A stretch of DNA of 64,000 nucleotides from Nocardia sp. NBC_00403 (lineage in GTDB: Bacteria > Actinomycetota > Actinomycetes > Mycobacteriales > Mycobacteriaceae). Numbering within the stretch: position 1 is the stretch's first letter; each line of letters opens with the position of its first letter. Below, piece by piece: positions 62,093 through 64,000 of this stretch. Made by a program: the position numbers and the translations under genes. The stretch spans positions 8,432,001 to 8,496,000 of the forward strand of contig NZ_CP107939.1 of the NCBI RefSeq assembly GCF_036046055.1, given 5' to 3'. The notes under the pieces are model-generated. The model saw only the letters and a list, made by a program, of their open reading frames with translations, made no database searches and was not told the DNA's origin.

Positions 62093-63445
62093 ATGGCGGT
62101 CACGCTGGAACATCCGGAATCGGTCAGCGCCATCCAGGACGGGGATCTGTCCTCGCGGGTCGCGGCCGAGGCCTATGTGGGTGGCGTCTGTTTCAAATTG
62201 GGACCACCAATGCTGATCGGCGCCGAACTCGAGTGGCTCACCGTGCAGGGTGAGTGTTCGACGTCAGGCCGATCGGCCGCTCCCCGCCCGCAACTGGCTG
62301 CACTCGCAGCTGCTCTCGGACCCTATGCACCGAGGTCCATCGCCCCCGATTCACCGGCGCTCTCACTGCCGGGGGGCAGCCGGGTCACCATCGAACCCGG
62401 CGGTCAGATCGAACTCTCCAGCGCCCCGTTCGCCGCTGCCGCGCAGCTGTGCGAGGGATTGCGCATCGACTCCCGGATGTTGCGGGATCTTCTCGAATCC
62501 CGATCCATCCGCACTGTCTCCGGCGCCGCCGACGCGGACCGCCGCCCCAAACGGGTGTTGCAGCTGCCGCGCTATCGCGCCATGGAGCAGTCCTTCGGCG
62601 GTATCGGCCCCTTCGGCAAACTCATGATGTGCAATACCGCCGCCACCCAGGTCAGCGTCGATGCGGGCGCCGATCGCACGGAGGTCACTGCCCGCTGGAC
62701 AGCGCTGTACACGATCGGTCCCGCACTGCTTGCCGCATTCGCCTGTTCGCCCGCGCTGCGTGGTGCGCCGGTGGGCGATTGGGCCTCGCAGCGGATGCGC
62801 ACCTGGTTGCGACTCGACCACGCGCGCACCCGCCCACCTGTGGAGGCCTGGCCGAATCCGATCGCCGACTACGGCAGGTGGGCGCTGGATGTGCCGCTGC
62901 TGTGCGTGCGCAGGCCGGACCCGGCGCACGATGGCGATGCCGCCGCGAACGGAGCGGGCGACAACGGGCATGATCCCGGTTGGTCCGCACCACCGGGGGC
63001 TTCGTTCGCCGATTGGCTTTCCGGCGCGCTCGACGACGAGGTGGGTCGCCGCCCTGATATCGGAGATCTCGACTACCACCTGACCACGTTGTTCCCGCCG
63101 GTGCGCGCGGCGGGGCACCTCGAGGTCCGCTACCTCGACGCCCAGCCCGACGACGACTGGATGGTCCCGATCCATGTGGTCGACGCGCTCATGTCGACCC
63201 CTGCCGCGGTGGCCGAGGCGACCGCGGTGGCCGCGCCGCTCGCCGGACAGTGGCTGCACGCGGCGCGCTGCGGCCTGGCCGACCCGCAGATCCGGTCGGT
63301 AGCTGTCGAGCTGTTGACCCTCGCCGAGGCTTATGCGGCCACACCGGACGCGGCCCGCGAGATCGCCGGAGCGCTCCGGCGATGTCGTGGTGGTCGGACT
63401 CCGACCGGCGAGGCCGTCGCCGACGGCGCAGGAGGAGGGTCGTGA
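62093..63445 (+). CDS. egtA: Glutamate-cysteine ligase EgtA
   Basis: A 450-residue ATP-dependent ligase of the GCS2/EgtA type, which makes gamma-glutamylcysteine, the sulfur donor in ergothioneine synthesis. IGAELEWLTVQG (about 43-54) carries the metal-binding E-x-E. GGSRVTIEPGGQIELSSAPF (about 98-117) is the family's glutamate-binding segment. FGGIGPFGKLMMCNTAATQVSVDAG gives the nucleotide region, and HLEVRYLDAQPDDDWMVP is the late conserved stretch. The ATG at 62093 comes soon after a GGAGG. It ends in a GTGA overlap with a 51-codon frame that leads into egtB. Thr/Ala-rich insertions around residue 285 look variable. Confidence 0.9.
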   Translation: MAVTLEHPESVSAIQDGDLSSRVAAEAYVGGVCFKLGPPMLIGAELEWLTVQGECSTSGRSAAPRPQLAALAAALGPYAPRSIAPDSPALSLPGGSRVTIEPGGQIELSSAPFAAAAQLCEGLRIDSRMLRDLLESRSIRTVSGAADADRRPKRVLQLPRYRAMEQSFGGIGPFGKLMMCNTAATQVSVDAGADRTEVTARWTALYTIGPALLAAFACSPALRGAPVGDWASQRMRTWLRLDHARTRPPVEAWPNPIADYGRWALDVPLLCVRRPDPAHDGDAAANGAGDNGHDPGWSAPPGASFADWLSGALDDEVGRRPDIGDLDYHLTTLFPPVRAAGHLEVRYLDAQPDDDWMVPIHVVDALMSTPAAVAEATAVAAPLAGQWLHAARCGLADPQIRSVAVELLTLAEAYAATPDAAREIAGALRRCRGGRTPTGEAVADGAGGGS

Positions 63446-63597
63446 TCACGGTTGCGCGCGTTGGAGTTTCCCACGCGGGCAGCCGATTACCCGCCGACGT
63501 GCCGACGACACCCATGCCCGCGCGGGGAAAGGTCGCGCGCAGCGGCCGAATCAGCTCGCCGGCCGACCATGACCAACTGTGGAGAGCAGTCTCGTGA
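63442..63597 (+). CDS. Possible 51-residue protein between egtA and egtB
   Basis: A 51-codon frame starting at GTG 63442, directly after GGAGGAGGG, and ending at 63597. It overlaps both the egtA stop and the egtB start by GTGA quartets, so a ribosome could pass through all three frames. The peptide is basic (ITVARVGVSHAGS at the start, QLWRAVS at the end), with no recognised domain. Either it is a small ergothioneine-linked protein or it only serves translational coupling. Confidence 0.4.
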   Translation: MITVARVGVSHAGSRLPADVPTTPMPARGKVARSGRISSPADHDQLWRAVS

Positions 63598-64000
63598 CCA
63601 TTCATCACCCGAGCACCGACAACACCGAGACCGAACGGCTCCGGGACCAGATCGCCGAAGTTCTGACCCGGGCGCGCGACCGCACCCTCACCCTCACCGA
63701 CAGCCTCGACGAGGCCGAGCTGATCGCCCAGCATTCCCGGCTGATGAGCCCGCTGGTGTGGGACCTCGTGCACATCGGCAACCAGGAGGAGCTGTGGCTG
63801 GTGCGCGATGTCGGCGGACGTGAGCCGGTGCGCGCCGACATCGATGAGCTCTACGACGCCTTCAAGCACGCGCGCGCCAACCGGCCCGCGCTGCCGCTGC
63901 TGGACCCGACGCAGGCCAGAGGCTATGTCGGCACTGTGCGCGACAGGGTGTGGGAGGTGCTGGACCGCAGCGCATTACGCGGCAGGGAACTCGTCGACGG
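63594..64000 (+). CDS. egtB: Ergothioneine sulfoxide synthase EgtB, N-terminal part
   Basis: The first 135 codons of the iron enzyme that joins gamma-glutamylcysteine to hercynine (trimethylhistidine) with oxygen. The N-terminal DinB-like four-helix domain is visible: RDQIAEVLTRARDRTLTLTDSL, then SPLVWDLVHIGNQEELWLVR with the first iron-ligand histidine, and VRADIDELYDAFKHARANRP. The catalytic formylglycine-generating-enzyme-like domain lies beyond the right edge. The GTG at 63594 has GGAG upstream. It follows egtA as in mycobacteria, and the rest of the cluster (egtC, egtD) is expected beyond the window. Confidence 0.88.
   Translation, partial: MTIHHPSTDNTETERLRDQIAEVLTRARDRTLTLTDSLDEAELIAQHSRLMSPLVWDLVHIGNQEELWLVRDVGGREPVRADIDELYDAFKHARANRPALPLLDPTQARGYVGTVRDRVWEVLDRSALRGRELVD

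Overview
The window is GC-rich, gene-dense chromosomal DNA of a mycolic-acid-type actinomycete, most likely Nocardia or a close relative. The reasons are a DesA3-type desaturase, the prs-glmU-TetR-mfd-mazG and lpqU-eno-ftsB-DUF501-ppx blocks known from mycobacteria, ergothioneine genes, IdeR-like iron boxes, and frequent GTG starts with GGAGG-type ribosome sites. No insertion sequence, phage gene or CRISPR array is visible.

Left arm (1-9.4 kb): the end of a GH130 glycosidase; a DesA3-like desaturase convergent with a TetR gene, with a near-identical promoter element in front of the desaturase and behind the TetR start; an intact LodB/GoxB-type flavoprotein followed by a collapsed lodA-like gene and a decayed hemopexin-repeat remnant; a second TetR gene with a perfect 17-bp palindrome; a two-gene operon of a phosphoribosyltransferase-hydrolase fusion and a universal stress protein; and an exported glycine-zipper protein.

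Centre left (9.4-27.6 kb): one 18.2-kb minus-strand gene encodes a five-module nonribosomal peptide synthetase, C-A-T-E-C-A-T-C-A-T-C-A-T-C-A-T-TE. It stands alone, with no MbtH, tailoring or export gene beside it. The second carrier domain and third condensation domain look as if an epimerization domain once lay between them. A 1.3-kb upstream stretch holds no recognised protein gene and ends in an odd short-variable-loop tRNA with a UAA anticodon.

Middle (29-37.5 kb): an APC amino-acid permease, a POT peptide transporter, a SRPBCC protein and the conserved eno-ftsB-DUF501-ppx operon with an LpqU-like lipoprotein. From 37.6 to 49 kb, genes not found at this point in the mycobacterial order are inserted. 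They comprise an iron-box-controlled operon (Fe(II)/2-oxoglutarate hydroxylase, PLP decarboxylase, SbnA-like synthase, MATE exporter) that looks like the precursor and export half of a siderophore pathway, a TerD protein, a PPOX-fold protein, a flavodoxin under a second iron box, a Stealth phosphotransferase tail-to-tail with an Rv0805-like phosphodiesterase, and an NlpC/P60 hydrolase.

Right arm (49-64 kb): mazG and mfd (overlapping), a gamma-butyrolactone-receptor-like TetR, an Rv1019-like TetR, tRNA-Gln, glmU-prs with a strong hairpin, small or low-complexity proteins, DUF2461, RNase Z, and divergent EgtE-like and EgtA-EgtB ergothioneine genes. EgtB runs off the right edge. A 51-codon frame is coupled between egtA and egtB.
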